Shown: piece after piece, positions 46,973-58,100 of the stretch | Layout: every line of letters begins with the position of its first letter | Position numbering within the stretch: the first letter of the stretch is position 1 | DNA from: Pleodorina starrii | Lineage: Eukaryota > Chlorophyta > Chlorophyceae > Chlamydomonadales > Volvocaceae | Reading direction: 5' to 3' | DNA: 64,000 nt | NCBI GenBank assembly: GCA_030267565.1 | Contig: BRXU01000023.1 | Span: 1,711,001 to 1,775,000 of the forward strand | Translations under genes and position numbers: made by a program | Notes under the pieces: generated by a model | Databases searched by the model: none | What the model was told of the DNA's origin: nothing | Seen by the model: the letters and a program-made list of their open reading frames with translations, nothing else

Positions 46973-49900
46973 GCTCAGCCCCGTAGACCATGGCTCAGCC
47001 CCGTAGACCCATGGCTCAACTTCGTAGACCCACGTGCCAGACCCGTAGACCCGCGGGCCAGACCCGTAGACCCACAAAACAGCCCCGTAGACCCATGGCC
47101 CAGCCCCGTAGACCCACGTGCCAGACCCGTAGACCCATGGCTCAGCCCCGTAGACCCATGGCTCAGACCCGTAGACCTGCGGGCCAGATCCGTAGACCCA
47201 AGGGCCAGCCCCGTAGATCAACGGGCCAGACCCGTAGATAGACCCACGTGCAAGACCCGTAGACCCATGGCTCAGCCCCGTAGACCCACGTGCCAGACCC
47301 GTAGACCCACGGGCCAGCCCCGTAGACCTTCGGGCCAGCCCCGTAGACCCACTTGCCAGACCCGTAGACCCATGGCTCAGCCCAGTAGACCCACATGCCA
47401 GCCCCGTAGACCCACAGGCCAGCCCCGTAGACCCATGGCTCAGCCTCGTAGACCTGCGGGCCAGACCCGTAGACCCACGGGCCAGCCCCGTAGACCCACG
47501 AGCCAGACCCGTAGACCCACATGCCAGACCCGTAGACACACGGGCCAGCCCCGTAGACACACGGGCCAGCCCCGTAGACTAATGGGCTTGTCCCGTAGAT
47601 CCATGGCTCAGCCCCGTAGACCATGGCGCAGCCCCGTATACCCATGTGCCAGACCCGCATACCTGCGGGCAAGACCCGTAGACCCATGAGCCAGACCCGC
47701 AGACCCACGGGCCAGCCCCGTAGACCCACGAGCCAGACCCGTAGACCCACGGGCCAGCCCCGTAGACCCACAGGCCAGCCCCGTAGACCCACGTGCCAGC
47801 CCCGTAGACTCACGGGCCAGCCCCGTAGACCCAGGGGCAAGACCCGTAGACCCACGGGCCAGCCCCGTAGACTAACGGGCTTGACCCGTAGACCCATGGC
47901 TCAGCCCCGTAGACCATGGCTCAGCCCCGTAGACCCATGGCTCAACCTCGTAGACCCACGGGCCAGACCCGTAGACGCATGGCTCAGCCCCGTAGACCCG
48001 CAGGCCAGACCCGTAGAGCCACGGGCCAGACCCGTAGACCCACGGGCCAGCCCCGTAGACCCAGGGGCAAGACCCGTAGACCCACGGGCCAGCCCCGTAG
48101 ACCCGCAGGCCAGACCCGTAGACCCACGTGCCAGCCCCGTAGACACACGGGCCAGACCCGTAGACACACAGGCCAGCCCCGTAGACACACGGGCCAGCCC
48201 CGTAGACCCACAGGCCAGCCCCGTAGACCCACGTGCCAGACCCGTAGACTCACGGGCCAGCCCCGTAGACCCAGGGGCAAGACCCGTAGACCCACGGGCC
48301 AGCCCCGTAGACTAACGGGCTTGACCCGTAGACCCATGGCTCAGCCCCGTAGACCATGGCTCAGCCCCGTAGACCCATGGCTCAACTTCGTAGACCCACG
48401 TGCCAGACCCGTAGACCCGCGGGCCAGACCCGTAGACCCACAAAACAGCCCCGTAGACCCATGGCCCAGCCCCGTAGACCCACGTGCCAGACCCGTAGAC
48501 CCATGGCTCAGCCCCGTAGACCCATGGCTCAGACCCGTAGACCTGCGGGCCAGATCCGTAGACCCAAGGGCCAGCCCCGTAGATCAACGGGCCAGACCCG
48601 TAGATAGACCCACGTGCAAGACCCGTAGACCCATGGCTCAGCCCCGTAGACCCACGTGCCAGACCCGTAGACCCACGGGCCAGCCCCGTAGACCTTCGGG
48701 CCAGCCCCGTAGACCCACTTGCCAGACCCGTAGACCCATGGCTCAGCCCAGTAGACCCACATGCCAGCCCCGTAGACCCACAGGCCAGCCCCGTAGACCC
48801 ATGGCTCAGCCTCGTAGACCTGCGGGCCAGACCCGTAGACCCACGGGCCAGCCCCGTAGACCCACGAGCCAGACCCGTAGACCCACGGGCCAGACCCGTA
48901 GACCCACAGGCCAGCCCCGTAGACCTGCGGGCCAGACCCGTAGACCCACGGGCCAGCCCCGTAGACCCATGGCTCAGCCCCGTAGACCTGCGGGCCAGAC
49001 CCGTAGACCCACGGGTCAGCCCCGTAGACCCATGGCTCAGCCCCGTAGACCCACGTGCCAGACCCGTAGAACCACGGGCCAGACCCGTAGACCCACGTGC
49101 CAGACCCGTAGACCTGCGTTCCAGCCCCGTAGACCCACGGCTCAGCCCCGTAGACCCACGGGCCGGACCCGTAGACCCACGGGCAAGCCCCGTAGACCCA
49201 TGGCTCAGCCCCGTAGACCCACGGGCCAGACCCGTAGACCCACGGGCCAGACCCGTAGACCCACGGGCCAGACCCGTAGACCCATGGCTCAGCCCCGTAG
49301 ACCTGCGGGCCAGATCCGTAGACCCACTTGCCAGACCCGTAGACCCATGGCTCAGCCCAGTAGACCCACATGCCAGCCCCGTAGACCCACAGGCCAGCCC
49401 CGTAGACCCATGGCTCAGCCTCGTAGACCTGCGGGCCAGACCCGTAGACCCACGGGCCAGCCCCGTAGACCCACGAGCCAGACCCGTAGACCCACATGCC
49501 AGACCCGTAGACACACGGGCCAGCCCCGTAGACACACGGGCCAGCCCCGTAGACTAATGGGCTTGTCCCGTAGATCCATGGCTCAGCCCCGTAGACCATG
49601 GCGCAGCCCCGTATACCCATGTGCCAGACCCGCATACCTGCGGGCAAGACCCGTAGACCCATGAGCCAGACCCGCAGACCCACGGGCCAGCCCCGTAGAC
49701 CCACGAGCCAGACCCGTAGACCCACGGGCCAGCCCCGTAGACCCACAGGCCAGCCCCGTAGACCCACGTGCCAGCCCCGTAGACTCACGGGCCAGCCCCG
49801 TAGACCCAGGGGCAAGACCCGTAGACCCACGGGCCAGCCCCGTAGACTAACGGGCTTGACCCGTAGACCCATGGCTCAGCCCCGTAGACCATGGCTCAGC

Positions 49901-52900
49901 CCCGTAGACCCATGGCTCAACCTCGTAGACCCACGGGCCAGACCCGTAGACGCATGGCTCAGCCCCGTAGACCCGCAGGCCAGACCCGTAGAGCCACGGG
50001 CCAGACCCGTAGACCCACGGGCCAGCCCCGTAGACCCAGGGGCAAGACCCGTAGACCCACGGGCCAGCCCCGTAGACCCGCAGGCCAGACCCGTAGACCC
50101 ACGTGCCAGCCCCGTAGACACACGGGCCAGACCCGTAGACACACAGGCCAGCCCCGTAGACACACGGGCCAGCCCCGTAGACCCACAGGCCAGCCCCGTA
50201 GACCCACGTGCCAGACCCGTAGACTCACGGGCCAGCCCCGTAGACCCAGGGGCAAGACCCGTAGACCCACGGGCCAGCCCCGTAGACTAACGGGCTTGAC
50301 CCGTAGACCCATGGCTCAGCCCCGTAGACCATGGCTCAGCCCCGTAGACCCATGGCTCAACTTCGTAGACCCACGTGCCAGACCCGTAGACCCGCGGGCC
50401 AGACCCGTAGACCCACAAAACAGCCCCGTAGACCCATGGCCCAGCCCCGTAGACCCACGTGCCAGACCCGTAGACCCATGGCTCAGCCCCGTAGACCCAT
50501 GGCTCAGACCCGTAGACCTGCGGGCCAGATCCGTAGACCCAAGGGCCAGCCCCGTAGATCAACGGGCCAGACCCGTAGATAGACCCACGTGCAAGACCCG
50601 TAGACCCATGGCTCAGCCCCGTAGACCCACGTGCCAGACCCGTAGACCCACGGGCCAGCCCCGTAGACCTTCGGGCCAGCCCCGTAGACCCACTTGCCAG
50701 ACCCGTAGACCCATGGCTCAGCCCAGTAGACCCACATGCCAGCCCCGTAGACCCACAGGCCAGCCCCGTAGACCCATGGCTCAGCCTCGTAGACCTGCGG
50801 GCCAGACCCGTAGACCCACGGGCCAGCCCCGTAGACCCACGAGCCAGACCCGTAGACCCACGGGCCAGACCCGTAGACCCACAGGCCAGCCCCGTAGACC
50901 TGCGGGCCAGACCCGTAGACCCACGGGCCAGCCCCGTAGACCCAAGGGCCAGCCCCGTAGACCCATGGCTCAGCCCCGTAGACCTGCGGGCCAGACCCGT
51001 AGACCCACGGGTCAGCCCCGTAGACCCATGGCTCAGCCCCGTAGACCCACGTGCCAGACCCGTAGAACCACGGGCCAGACCCGTAGACCCACGTGCCACA
51101 CCCGTAGACCTGCGTTCCAGCCCCGTAGACCCACGGCTCAGCCCCGTAGACCCACGGGCCGGACCCGTAGACCCACGGGCAAGCCCCGTAGACCCATGGC
51201 TCAGCCCCGTAGACCCACGGGCCAGACCCGTAGACCCACGGGCCAGACCCGTAGACCCACGGGCCAGACCCGTAGACCCATGGCTCAGCCCCGTAGACCT
51301 GCGGGCCAGATCCGTAGACCCATTGGCCAGCCCCGTAGACCCATGGCTCAGCCCCGTAGACCCACGGGCCAGCCCCGTAGACCCAGGGGCAAGACCCGTA
51401 GACCCACGGGCCAGACCCGTAGACCCACGGGCCAACCCCGTAGACCCACGAGCCAGATCCGTAGACTAACGGTCTTGACCCGTAGACCCATGGCCAGCCC
51501 CGTAGACCATGACTCAGCCCCGTAGACCCATGTGCCAGACCCGTAGACCCACGGGCCAGCCCCGTAGACCCACGGGCCAGACCCGTAGACCCACGTGCCA
51601 GACCCGTAGACCTGCGATCCAGCCCCGTAGACCCATGGCTCAGCCCCGTAGACCTGCGGGCCAGACCCGTAGACCCACGAGCCAGCCCCGTAGAACCACG
51701 GGCCAGACCCGTAGACCCACGTGCCAGACCCGTAGACACACGGGCCAGACCCGTAGACCCACGGGCCAGACCCGTAGACCCACGGCTCAGCCCCGTAGAC
51801 CCACGGGCCAGACCCGTAGACCCATGGCTCAGCCCCGTAGACCTGCTGGCCAGACCCGTAGACCCACGGGCCAGCCCCGTAGATCCACGGGCCAGCCCCG
51901 TAGACCCACGGGCCAGACCCGTAGACCCATGGCTCAGCCCCGTAGACCCACGGGCCAGACCCGTAGACCCACGGGCCAGCCCCGTAGACCCACGTGCCAG
52001 ACCCGTAGACCCACGTGCCAGACCCGTAGACCCACGGGCCAGACCCGTAGACCCATGGCTCAGCCCCGTAGACCTGCGGGCCAGACCCGTAGACCCACGG
52101 GTCAGCCCCGTAGACCCATGGCTCAGCCCCGTAGACCCACGTGCCAGACCCGTAGACCCACGTGCCAGACCCGTAGACCTGCGGTCCAGCCCCGTAGACC
52201 CACGGCTCAGCCCCGTAGATCCACGGGCCAGACCCGCAGACCCACGGGCCGGACCCGTAGACCCACGGGCCAGACCCGTAGACCCATGGCTCAGCCCCGT
52301 AGACCTGCGGGCCAGACCCGTAGACCCACGGGCCAGCCCCGTAGATCCACGGGCCAGACCCGTAGATCCACGGGCCAGACCCGTAGACCCACGTGCCAGA
52401 CCCGTAGACCCATGGCCCAGCCCCGTAGACCCACTTGCCAGATCCGTAGACCCACGGATCAGCCCCGTAGACCCACGTGCCAGACCCGTAGACCATGGCT
52501 CAGCCCCGTAGACCCACGGCTCAGCCCCGTAGACCCACTTGCAGACCCGTAGACACATGGCTCAGCCCCGTAGACCCTCGTGCCAGACCCGTAGACCCAC
52601 GGCTCAGCCCCGTAGACCCATGTATCAGCCCCGTAGACCTGCGGGCCAGACCCGTACACCCACAGACCAGCCCCGTAGAGCCACGGGCCAGACCCGTAGA
52701 CCCACGGGCCAGCCCCGTAGACCCAGGGGCAAGACCCGTAGACCCACGGGCCAGACCCGTAGACCCACGGGCCAACCCCGTAGACCCACGAGCCAGATCC
52801 GTAGACTAACGGTCTTGACCCGTAGACCCATGGCCAGCCCCGTAGACCATGACTCAGCCCCGTAGACCCATGTGCCAGACCCGTAGACCCACGGGCCAGC

Positions 52901-53224
52901 CCCGTAGACCCACGAGCCAGACCCGTAGACCCACGTGCCAGACCCGTAGACGCATGGCTCAGCCCCGTAGACCCATGGCTCAGCCCCGTAGACCTGCGGG
53001 CCAGACCCGTAGACCCACGGGCCAGTGTAGCAAGCTACATTTCCCTTAGGAATATTACAGTAATAAATATAAACAACAATAATTCATTTACGCAATAATG
53101 CGAAGAGCGCGCCCCGCGGGACCGCGTTGCGCGCCAACTAACTCAACGAACCTGAAGCGACCCTACCACTGGTCCCAACCATAGATCAGTGTCGTACAGA
53201 CATCTTAGCCGGCAGGTGGAGCCG

Positions 53225-53232
53225 AGATATAA
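53225..53232 (+). promoter_or_regulatory. Candidate TATA box in the 5' LTR
   Basis: GATATAAG within the LTR, about 270 bp before Gag. It fits the usual U3 promoter position, but the transcription start is not visible from sequence. Confidence 0.4.
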
Positions 53233-53246
53233 GTCACCCGGGTGTA

Positions 53247-53313
53247 GTGTTCCGGCCAGTCATTGAGTAACCACATTTACTCGGTGGCCAGGGTTCAAGA
53301 CCCTGCTGACACC
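53247..53313 (+). other. tRNA-like segment inside the LTR
   Basis: A canonical T-arm geometry (CAGGGTTCAAGACCCTG: 5-bp stem, 7-nt loop TTCAAGA) matches the Pol III B-box consensus. It is preceded by an arm GAGTA...TACTC in the place of an anticodon stem. A few bases at both ends could pair (GTGT with ACAC). The D-arm is poor and the total length is about 67 nt, so this is a relic or coincidence rather than a functional tRNA. The 3' LTR has the same segment. Confidence 0.3.
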
Positions 53314-53431
53314 TAAGAGCTTCCGCTATCTCACGTATGCTTCTAGGCCTTCTGCGGAGACTCGCCGACTTTGTCGTCACTCTCTTCAGCAAGTCCACAA
53401 TGACGGTAAGTGCCTAGACGCTTACTACAAC

Positions 53432-53445
53432 TGGTATCGAGGGTC
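53432..53445 (+). other. Primer-binding site
   Basis: TGGTATCGAGGGTC begins two nucleotides after the 5' LTR. The leading TGG pairs with the CCA end of a tRNA and TGGTATC would pair with a tRNA ending GATACCA. I cannot assign the tRNA identity without the host tRNA set. Confidence 0.75.
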
Positions 53446-53499
53446 AGTGTTTCGATCCTCTCTAACATCTAACCATCAGGCTTTAAGCCACCAGCCAAT

Positions 53500-55134
53500 A
53501 TGGCAACCAATCTCACACCCGAAGAACGGGAATTATTTAAAAAATTCAGACGTACATTGCGCCTTATTGCGGCTGAAAAGGCTCGTCGGTCGACAGAGAC
53601 CGCCGATGACGATGGCCAACAACGAACCGAAGGCCTCGAGCCGGGCGCAACAACTGAAATCACTAACACTGAAAATGCTGCTGCTGCTGCCGATGACCCC
53701 CAGATGGTGGTGGACACAGTCGACGGCGCGGCGCAGCCTGGCGGCTCCACGCAGTCACCGGCCGACGCGGCCCGGGCTGCAGCTCTTGCCATCAGACAGA
53801 AAGAAGTCCAGGAGGCGATGAGGAACGACACTCACAAGAAGGTCGAGGCCGTAAGCGTCGACGTGGTCAAGCTCCACGCGACCTTAGCAGAGACCGTCGC
53901 CAACCAGGCGGATGTCAACGGCAAGGTCACCTCGGCGTTGGAGGACTTGCGGGCGACCGTCCTCCGCCTGGAGACCTTCATGATGGCGGAGAAGACCAAG
54001 GGGAACGCTAACGACCCCCGCCTCAAACGCCTCAAAGATATCGCCATCCAGTGCTTGAAGTCGCCCCTGGCGGCCTTGGGCAAGGACAAGGTTGCCGCCA
54101 CGGTGGTGGAGCTCGCCGCGGCGGAGAGCATCAACCCACCGACTTCGGTGGAGGAGGTCCTCGCCCACTGGGCGGAGATCGAGGACGACGCCACGTACAA
54201 GGCAGTCACCTCCGGCGCGGGCGCGAGCAACGCCAACACCCCCTTGAAGACTCCCAGGCAGGGTGAGGTGAGCCAGAAGCGGGTCCCTCAGCCAACCAAG
54301 TTTTCGGGGAAGAAAGACTCGCACATCACGTGCACCAAGTCCTGGTTTGACCTGCTGATGCAGTATTTCGACCTGATGCAAATGGATCCACTAGAGCACT
54401 TTGTCTACTTTGTCACGGGCAAAGCGCAAGAGTGGGCCACTGACAAATTCAACATGCACAAGTCGGGCGTCAAACCGCTCACGCGCGAGTCGTTGCGCAC
54501 TGAATTCTTGCTTTCATATGGCGATGCGCAACGCAACACTGGCATGGCGGCTCGTGACCGCTTGCACGCGCAAGAGCACAGCATGCAGTCGGACGAGTCC
54601 GTACCGCAGTACACCCAGCGTTTCCACGAGATCATTCGCGAGGCCAAAGACATGAGCACTAGCGACAAAATTTCGTGGTACATTAAGGGCTTAGTCCCAG
54701 CGCTGCGGGGCCGGTGCGCGACCGACGATGAGGGCAAAGACTGGCAGGACTTGGACAAACTCACGCTTTACGCAGTGGGCCAGGAGGTTCGGTGGAAAGC
54801 CGCTAAGGAGAAGGCTCAACTGGCTGCCTTCAATGCACAGCACACCACGCCTAAGGCTCAAAATTCCTCTAAGACCAAGCGCCCTCCCTCCAATCCCGCT
54901 TCCCAAAAGCAGGGCGACAAGTCGCAGGGCGGCACAGCTTCTTTTAAGAAGCCGCGCACGGACGGCAAGGGCGACAGCAAGCTGGCGCCCAACCAGTGCC
55001 GCATCTGCCGGGCTTTCAAGAAGCCCTCGGAGACCTGGGCGGACCACAAGGCTGAGTGCCTCAAGAACCAGCGCTCCGTGTTGGACAAGAAGATGGCGCA
55101 CCTGGCCCGCCTGGAGAACCAGATGGAGGAGTAG
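53500..55134 (+). CDS. gag: Gag polyprotein of chromovirus (544 aa, ends in UAG)
   Basis: Structural protein that packages the element's RNA into virus-like particles. The N-terminus is charged. A probable coiled coil covers about residues 85-165. The central part has the retrotransposon-Gag signature (KFSGKKDSHI, then WATDKFNMH, then YTQRFHEIIREA and IKGLVPALRGRC). Near the C-terminus is a zinc-knuckle-like C-X2-C-X12-H-X3-C at 500-520, not the usual C-X2-C-X4-H-X4-C. The ATG at 53500 is the first in the long frame. The frame ends at a UAG (55132-55134) and continues open beyond it into Pol, so readthrough is the likely route to Gag-Pol. Confidence 0.92.
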   Translation: MATNLTPEERELFKKFRRTLRLIAAEKARRSTETADDDGQQRTEGLEPGATTEITNTENAAAAADDPQMVVDTVDGAAQPGGSTQSPADAARAAALAIRQKEVQEAMRNDTHKKVEAVSVDVVKLHATLAETVANQADVNGKVTSALEDLRATVLRLETFMMAEKTKGNANDPRLKRLKDIAIQCLKSPLAALGKDKVAATVVELAAAESINPPTSVEEVLAHWAEIEDDATYKAVTSGAGASNANTPLKTPRQGEVSQKRVPQPTKFSGKKDSHITCTKSWFDLLMQYFDLMQMDPLEHFVYFVTGKAQEWATDKFNMHKSGVKPLTRESLRTEFLLSYGDAQRNTGMAARDRLHAQEHSMQSDESVPQYTQRFHEIIREAKDMSTSDKISWYIKGLVPALRGRCATDDEGKDWQDLDKLTLYAVGQEVRWKAAKEKAQLAAFNAQHTTPKAQNSSKTKRPPSNPASQKQGDKSQGGTASFKKPRTDGKGDSKLAPNQCRICRAFKKPSETWADHKAECLKNQRSVLDKKMAHLARLENQMEE

Positions 55135-58100
55135 CGGTCCGGCAAGCGCGTTGGGGCCGGCAAGCAGAGTCCGGGCAATAGACCACTAGCGCAGGAGTCG
55201 TTGGGGTCTGCGGCTGCCGAGAAGGCAGTTTTGGCAACCGAAAAGGTTGCAGTAGCCCAGGGCCAGTCGGATATGGACGGAGGTGTTCCGGTCGTTTGCG
55301 ATCCGCTGAAGTGTGATCGCATGTTCCTGCCTGACGAGTTTCGGAAGGTTGAGAGCAGTTTGGGGCGTCAGTTCTCTTTTGACGCCGCTTGTAACGACTC
55401 GGGTGATAACAGCCTCTGTGCGCGCTTTGCCTCTCCAAGCAAATCGTTCTTTGACACTGACGTGTCAGGCGAGTTTGTTTGGATCAATCCCCCATACACT
55501 CACGTTCAGCAATGGACACAGCACTACCTGCGCTGCAAGCGCAAGGACCCGGAGCACACATCAGCAGTCTTCTGTGTGCCCCAGTGGACTCAAGTCGAGC
55601 ATCACATGCGTTCGGCAGGCTTTAAGCTGCTCAAAACGTATGAAGTTGGAACAAAACTGTTCTCAAAGAAAGACGCAAACGGCACTCGCACGGAAATGCC
55701 CGGTATCCCATGGCCGGTTCAGCTGTGGTATGACGCCCCAGCAACTCCAGTGCAAGTCAACAGCATGAATGCTCCCAACCGTTCAATGGTCTTTGATGCT
55801 CGCTTGTGCCAAACGGCTTGCCGAGTGCTTGCCGACTCAGGTGCCAACTGCAATGGCGCCGCGGATGGCTTCATTACGCTTGAAGCAGCCCGCAACATGG
55901 CTCTCAGAACAAAGCCAACAACCACAGCATCCGTGCGCCTAGCGAACGGGACCAACGAGCTCATTGAAGGCTCAGTCACCGCAAACCTACGCATCGGTTC
56001 CTTCCACGATCAGGTCAAGCTACTTGTTCTCAAACAAGGAATTCCTGGCGTTGAGATAATTCTCGCCAACGACTGGTTGGAACGACGTAAGGCCCAAATG
56101 TGCTGGGCGACGCATACGCTTACCGCACACAAGGACAAAGGTGAAAAGTGGACTCTTAAGCCCACATTCTGGTCTGCTGTGGAAGACGAAGAACACCTAG
56201 ACGGTGTTACAATCATGAACTACGTGACCGCTACACTTTACGCAGCGAGCACTGTAGAGACAATGTCGGCTAAAGCCGCAGCAAAGCGGATTGCCCAAGG
56301 CGCACGAAGCTACTTGATGCTTGTGCAGGCTGAACCTGTCGGTGAGGAAATGGCATCGGGAACAAAAGCCCCGGACGCCAACCTGATCCCTGAAGAAAAC
56401 ATGTCAGCCATTCTGGATGAATACAAAGACGTATTCGCAGAACTAAAAGGGCTTCCGCCATTTCGCGAAGTAGGTCACGCCATACCGTTGGTGGACGGGG
56501 CCGTACCGCCAGCCAAGCGAACGTACCGCCTGACGCAACTTGAGCAACAGGAAGTACGCAAGCAAGTCACTGAGTTGCTACAGAAAGGCTACATTGAACC
56601 CTCTACGTCGCCTTACGGCGCTCCGGTGATTTTTGTTGAAAAGGCTAACGGACAAGGTCTTCGTATGGTCCTTGATTACCGTGCCCTCAACAAACAAACA
56701 ATTAAACGGCGGTACCCAATGCCCAATATTACAGACCTCTTCGACCAGCTTCAGGGTGCGAACATTTTCAGTTCCCTGGACCTACAACAGGGGTACAACC
56801 AAATCCGCATTTCCCCAGAGGATGTGGAAAAGACGGCCTTTATAGCTCCGGGAATGGGCCAATTTCAATTCAAGGTCCTTTGCTTTGGCCTCACCAACGC
56901 CCCTGCAACGTTCCAAGCGGTGATGAATCGAATTTTCGCCGAACACATTGGCAAATTTGTGCTGGTGTACTTGGACGACATTTTGGTCTTCAGTAAGACC
57001 CCAGCCGAGCATGAGCAACACCTCCGTACGGTGCTCGCTCTGCTACGAAAGCACGAATTCAAGGCAAAACTGTCTAAGTGTCAGTTCAACCGTGAAGAAC
57101 TGCACTTCTTGGGCCACATAGTTAGCCGAGACGGCTTAAAAGTGGACGAGCGTAAGGTTAAAGTCGTCAAAGAATGGCCAGTGCCGACCGACTTACCTAA
57201 ACTACGCGCGTTCCTTGGCTTAGCCAACTACTTTAGGAGGTTCATCCAGGGTTATTCCTCCCTTGTGGCCCCGCTCACAGCCTTAACCAGTGCGAAAATG
57301 CCCTTCCATTGGACGAAAGCGTGTGATGCGGCTTTCGAAGGCGTGAAGCATGCCTTGACGAACGCACCTGTACTTAAGCTCCCCGAGCTTGAAAAACCTT
57401 TCACGGTCTGGTCTGACGCCTCAATTTATGGCACCGGCGCCGTACTTTTACAGGACGAGCGACCAGTAGCTTACACGAGCTCCAAGTTCAGTAAAGCAGA
57501 GTATAACTACTCAACAACAGACCAGGAGTGCTTGGGCACAGTCCTTGCGCTTGAAGAGTGGCGTTGTTATTTGGAAGGTGCAACCGATGTTACACTTGTA
57601 ACCGACCACCAACCACTGGTATACCTACAGGACCAGAAAAGCGCCGATATGCTCTCCCGTAGACAAGCTCGTTGGATGGAACGCCTCTCGCGTTTCAACT
57701 TTAAATGGGAGTACCGCCCCGGACGGATAAATGTCGCTGATCCCATCAGTCGGGTTCACGACATGGTGCTAAATGTGCTAACGGCTTCGCTAATTGATAG
57801 CGACCTCGGCCGCCGAATCAAACGCGGGTATGACGGCGACCCAAACATACGAAAATCACAGGTAGCAAAGCTGCAGCTCAGGCGAAAGAACGGATTCTGG
57901 TACAGAGGGACCCAGATATACGTGCCTGAAAACGCTGACTTACGTAAGGAAATCCTGAAAGAATATCATGATGTTCCCTACGCTGGCCATCGCGGCATAG
58001 ACCGCACCAAACAAGCGATCGCACAAACTTATTGGTGGCCCGGGCTAGACGCTAACGTTAAGGAATACGTTAAGTCCTGCCCCAACTGTCAGCGCAACAA

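Larger units (their letters stand above)
32248..53025. repeat. 21-bp satellite array, left part (about 990 monomers)
   Basis: The monomer is 21 bp. It has a constant core CCGTAGACC and a variable half that is most often CACGGGCCA, CATGGCTCA, TGCGGGCCA or CACGTGCCA, followed by GAC or GCC. Most monomers keep exactly 21 bp, but recurrent 20-bp units (GTAGACCATGG in place of GTAGACCCATGG) and other small indels break the register. Five of six frames lack stops in the basic monomer, producing ORFs of up to 1,460 codons that are repeat artefacts. Longer blocks of unusual monomers recur (see higher-order repeats). The array was one run before the retroelement split it. Confidence 0.97.
53026..53429 (+). 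repeat. 5' LTR
   Basis: 404 bp starting TGTAGCAAGCTACATTTCCC and ending CGCTTACTACA. It is identical to the 3' LTR base for base. It contains a TATA-like GATATAAG at 53225-53232, a tRNA-like segment at 53247-53313 and a canonical GTAAGT donor sequence at 53406. It should hold the promoter for the genomic transcript. Confidence 0.97.

Noticed and set aside
32248..53025. CRISPR array
   Set aside because: Units are directly tandem without unique spacers, and the context is clearly eukaryotic.
53247..53313. Functional tRNA gene in the LTR
   Set aside because: The T-arm is good, but the D-arm and acceptor stem are poor and the total length is short.
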